Made by a program: the position numbers and the translations under genes
Notes under the pieces: model-generated
Told to the model about the DNA's origin: nothing
Seen by the model: the letters and a program-made list of their open reading frames with translations, nothing else
Databases searched by the model: none
Source: Mercenaria mercenaria
Taxonomy: Eukaryota > Mollusca > Bivalvia > Venerida > Veneridae
Length of the DNA: 64,000 bases
Assembly (NCBI RefSeq): GCF_021730395.1
Contig: NC_069362.1
Span: forward strand, 90,102,001-90,166,000
Direction of reading: 5' to 3'
Part shown: positions 59,590 through 64,000 of the stretch, in pieces
Numbering within the stretch: the stretch's first letter is position 1
Layout: every line of letters starts with the position of its first letter

Positions 59590-62490
59590 TTATAACAAAG
59601 TCATTAGTCACTAAAAAAACATACTCATATTAGGGGACATTTTCCCTAACCTTGTACACCTTCCCGGGCAGTTTTAAGTGACTTCTTGTGCCCACCAAAA
59701 CTTTTTTTGATGTGGTCGATGGTTATCTAAGGTTACCAAACACCATACGGCATTTTATTATTCAGTATGTCAAGTTGTACACCTGGGATTTTATTTGGGG
59801 TTTCATTCAGTAGAACCAGAGTTATGGCCCTTGACATAGTTACAAATTTTTTTATATTTTTTTTTTATATGCAATATTATAAAATATACTTTCCTTACTA
59901 AGGAAAAAATGGCCAGACTCATAGAATTGCTCAGGCAAGTCCAGATGGTTGAGACATTTTAAAATGCTCAAACAAGCACTTTTCCACTGTGTCCATTTAT
60001 GTAAATTGTACTCAGACATATTATTACTGGTTGAAATGTTTAATGATTTGGAACAAAATATTTGAATGAAATATTGATATATTTAACAATTTCAGTCTCC
60101 TCATTCATTATTGAAAGGTTTTGTTTGCATCACTATTCATCTATCTTAAAGATTCTTCGTTTCCCATCCTGCAGTCCACATACACCATTAAGGCAAAGAT
60201 TTTTTTTTTCAAATTCTTTTTGAAGGAAATGTTTAAATTTTTTGTGGGGAAGAAGTGGGAGGGGTCATGATATTTAATTTATGGCCTGAGCAATCTAGAG
60301 CAATCATGAAATTAACAAAAAATCATCCTCTCATGATTGCATGATTTGAAAAGCATTAAAGTCATGGCATGTAAAGGCTTGAAATACTGTTATAATGAAT
60401 TTGGTTCCTGTCAGATATATACATCTGATAAGGGTTGCCAGATTTATATACAGTACATCTGATAAGGGTAGCCGGATTTAGACCTTTGTGTAATATATAT
60501 AATAGTGCTACTTTATAATAGATAAGTAAACAACAGTGATGTTACTTTTGAACAACTCAACAATTTCCCTTATACTATATATTCTCTTATTAACACCCTG
60601 AGTGGCATTATATTTTGCCGAAGAGGTTGGGGACATTTATTATTAGGCTTTAAAAATGGTGTATATTTACATTTTTTAGTAAAGATAAAACAATAAATGC
60701 AACTTGTAATGAAGAGTTTTAACAATTATTGCACTGTACCGTACTGTTGGTAGTCTATGTTATAATGTCTTGTGTATGATACACATTAAATGGACTTTTT
60801 ACTCAAGTAGGTCAGGTGATATGTTAAATGGAATGGAACATGTCAGTGCTGTCAACAAGACATTAATATTTCATATTATAAAAAACATCAAATGGAGGCT
60901 GTATGAAAAACACCATCCTTACACATTTATTCACCTGTATCAGAACTATGGTCTGAAAAAAAAATTGTTTGATTTAATAATGAAATATTGTTTGTTTTTG
61001 CTTACCTGATCAACGTTGCTACTGATAGTGCCCCTTCCAGATGTTGCTTTTTTCAAAGATTTCTGTGAGTCTCGTTCAGCTTATAATATTAATTTTACGT
61101 TTCAGGTTTTATCTGAATCACCAACACCTTGTTTTAGAATAAGATCTTGGGCTAATTCTTGCAAACATCAAACATATACAAAGAAGAAATTGTTCTTTTC
61201 CATTAAAAGAAAGTCATTATTTGTTAATACAAGTAAAATACACAGTGGTCTTTATCTTAAAATGAAAAAATAAAAAGGTGTAAGGGAAATATTTCAGGAT
61301 CTACCTAGCTACATTTAAATCTGTATTTATAATGGTCATGTGATAATTTATAGAATTTTTCATATGCCTTAGCAGTCAGAAAATTAACTGCATACATATA
61401 AAAAATTAGTGTTTCATTATGAAATAAGTTCCAAATCAAGAAAAAAAGATGATTCATCTGTAAGTTAGAACTGTGAAAATCATAGTAAATATTACCTGAA
61501 AATTGTGGACACATTCTAAAATAAAAATACCTTAAGAAACAGCTTTTATTTCACCAGTTCCTCTAAATTTTCCTTGTTATTGGCAACCATAGTGTATTGT
61601 GCCTCGCTGTTTTCATTGATAATATTTTCTGAAAGAGGCATTGATTTACTGAATGTTATCTGTTTGTCTATGAAAAGCTGAAACATTGGATTTGTAAATA
61701 AAAACCTTTCTAAGTCAAACAAATCTTTACTTCTTCACAAAAACAAAAAAATCAGCCTGGTCACTTCATATTGATCTCTGACTTAAGTTGGATTTTTGTC
61801 TATCGATTGACGCCTGGGATGGTTGTCATAAATCAAAGACACTCACAGTGCGGAAGGTATGCGTTACTATTGATAATTGATAAAGATATTATTCTCTATC
61901 TCTACATATTATGTGAAGAAACTCTGGACAAAATATGCAGAAGTGGTATTAATATATGCAGGAAGCATGCTGCATAATTTCTCTTCATTTCATGGGTGTT
62001 TAAAATCACTCCGGTGATATGTTGAATTGTTGAGAAATGAAAAATGATACCTGCTAAAAGAAGCTATAATATTGGAAAACTTAATCCGGTTTATGTTTTG
62101 TGACCTTATAAACATGAAAAACATTGAACTGAACAATAAAACTTGGATAAATTTTAAAAGCGAAAATAAATGAATGAAAAGGACAGAAACTTTGTGAATT
62201 TATTGTGGAAGAGTGTTGTTTATTTATGATGTAAAGTGCAACTCATTGGTTTAAAGGAGTGATTTTCATATATAACCAAAAAAGTTTGTTATTTTGGATA
62301 TTGCATGACATAAATATTACAATAATTAAATCAGGATGGCTTTAGTTGTGAACAAAAACAGTTGCAGCAATTTTAACTAATGATAAGATGTGGCTAACTG
62401 ATAATTTTTGTACTAACTTCGTAATAAGATAATTATATTGTGTGTCTAACTTTAGTTCTAACGTACCTAAGTCCGAGTGTTGTGCCCGAG
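59590..62490. other. No gene seen
   Basis: AT-rich sequence with chance frames of up to 85 codons that lack splice context or family likeness. It could be intron of a divergent gene. Confidence 0.4.
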
Positions 62491-62494
62491 TGTG

Positions 62495-63943
62495 ATGGAT
62501 AGGGCAGGCAATTCTGTGTTATGGAAGAAATTACATGACCCGCAGTCTTTTACACCACGGAATACATGGTAAGTATACATGTCACTGCGTCAACAAAATT
62601 TTACCGGAAACGTCAACAGAACTTGCATTATATTGTTTGAAAAACGTGTTTTGGCACTGCATGACCTAACGTATGAAATATTTTAGAATATAACTGTATA
62701 GACCCTTTAGCATTCATTATGATAATGACCATAGATTGTGTCAACTTTGTAGGAAAACATGGTTTTCCCAAAAAAAACAAGATATTCAAAACATGTTTAA
62801 AGTGCTATTAAAGCGACAGGTTCACACATAGATCGTTATGAACAAACAAAATATAATATTTTTCCTTAAAATTAAGAAACTCTTAAATTTTGAATTTTTA
62901 TTGTATACCTGATAGTTGACAATTTCCTAGACTTTAAAACTACGAATGATATAAGAGTTTCTGCACATTTTGGAGTAAACCATGACAAACAACAGTTACT
63001 GTTTACTTGCAACTTAGATATGAATATTTCACATGAACAAATCTAATGTGACGCTTCATGTGGTAAATTTTGTAACAAAGTGACATGATCACAGTGACTT
63101 GTGTGTTTGTGTGTGTATCACAGTTGGAAATAACTCACAGATTTATTGTGTTTTGTGTCTTTATGGCCATGTCAAATTAATATTTTTATCCATGGAGACT
63201 TTTCAGAGTTAAAAAATTGGTTTAATACTAAACTGGCAATGTTGTTTGGGGGACAGGATGTTGGATTGATGGATGGATGGATGGACAGCATCAAAATTTT
63301 CATTTCCATTCAATAACTAAGATTGGGTTGAGATATTGAAATGAAACTGGGCAGTAGGTAACTTATAGTAATACCAACTTTGGGATTACATTAGGTTCAT
63401 TTGATTAAAAGGTCAAGGTAACTTTATTAAAATTAGAAGAAAAACAGTTTCCACTCAATAACATTAGTTTTGATTGGTATATTTAAATTAAACTTGTCCT
63501 ACAGGAAGCTTATAGAAAACCCTAGGCTGGGATTGCATATTGGTCAGACTGTAGTGAAGTTCAAGGTCGGCATAACTTAATCAATCTGCATACTACAAAA
63601 CTTTCACCATGGAGCAGGTGTCTAAAGGTGTTTGTCTTAATTGTACCTTTTTGAATGTAGCAATTTTGGAGGGCATTACAGGTGGACAAAATTTATACTG
63701 GTTCATAATTATTCTGGTCAGTCTCGAGCTTTAAATTTGTTTAAGCCATTTGGTCACATGTACTAGAAATATATAAGATTTTAGTTTAATGAATATGATA
63801 ATCTCATCACAATTAACTATTTGCTGTTAGCATTGTTAAATGCTAATGAAAATTCATTAATTTTTATGTATTAAATAATTTGTTTAAGGAATTTGGCTGA
63901 GTGCTCCAAATGGATGGACTTGAGATTGTACTTGTCTGATATA
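62495..63943 (+). CDS. Candidate first two coding exons of an unrecognised gene (runs off right edge)
   Basis: Exon 1 (62495-62568) starts ATG after an in-frame TAA and reads MDRAGNSVLWKKLHDPQSF, then TPRNT, ending at a strong donor TG|GTAAGT. A possible exon 2 (63889-63943) follows TTTAAG and takes the carried TG to give Trp, then NLAECSKWMDLRLYLSDI, ending at ATA|GTAAAT. Phases agree. I recognise no family, signal peptide or membrane segment. Exon 1 is moderately convincing and exon 2 tentative. A short GGAT repeat lies in the presumed intron near 63270. Confidence 0.4.
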
Positions 63944-64000
63944 GTAAATATGTAATAGTTCAATATCAAAAGCTGAAAAGAAATGGATACAGTTCAAACC

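Overview
The window looks like nuclear DNA of a bivalve mollusc. It is AT-rich and intron-bearing, host genes are sparse, and most of the space is repeat. Several repeat families have the look of bivalve genomes: roughly 150-bp tandem-core elements beginning AACAAGAGGGCC and ending GTGAGCTAAAAA, TTAA-flanked MITEs, and a palindromic MITE beginning GAGCCGTG. The organism call is inferred from repeat style and protein character, not from a database match.

Layout. 1-2770: last three exons of an executioner-type caspase (+), cut by the left edge. 2771-7640: MITEs and a nested foldback element. 7680-9023: intronless secreted or membrane ectodomain gene with a somatomedin-B-like module (-). 11870-12477: possible two-exon gene of unknown function (-). 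13080-22850: a diverged satellite array split by a BEL/Pao LTR retrotransposon (13464-21360, - strand) that has near-identical LTRs, broken coding regions and an extra zinc-finger coding region after pol. 24000-24870: decayed LINE RNase H fragment. 24955-29862: tandem-core element carrying a 3.7-kb TIR element with a 5-bp target duplication. 29180-36709: a segmental duplication whose second copy (about 33140-35410) differs mostly by small deletions and is probably unpolished assembly, plus long-armed palindromic elements at TTAA. 38480-47172: mostly transposons and repeats (MITE, 56-bp minisatellite, hAT with perfect 8-bp target duplication, Tc1/mariner-like element containing a 28S rRNA fragment, more tandem-core elements). 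47391-56520: a complete six-exon GRWD1 gene (-). 56521-56612: likely bidirectional promoter. 56613-64000: a tRNA-like tandem repeat, a MITE, and candidate first exons of unrecognised + strand genes.

The host genes are functionally unrelated: apoptosis (caspase), an extracellular receptor-like protein, and ribosome biogenesis or histone binding (GRWD1). There is no operon or gene cluster. The most notable signals are the accessory zinc-finger region and perfect 75-bp flanking duplication of the BEL/Pao element, compensatory changes at the ends of the tandem-core elements, the 5-bp-TSD TIR element, the 28S fragment inside a TIR transposon, and the apparent consensus-quality failure around 33-35 kb.
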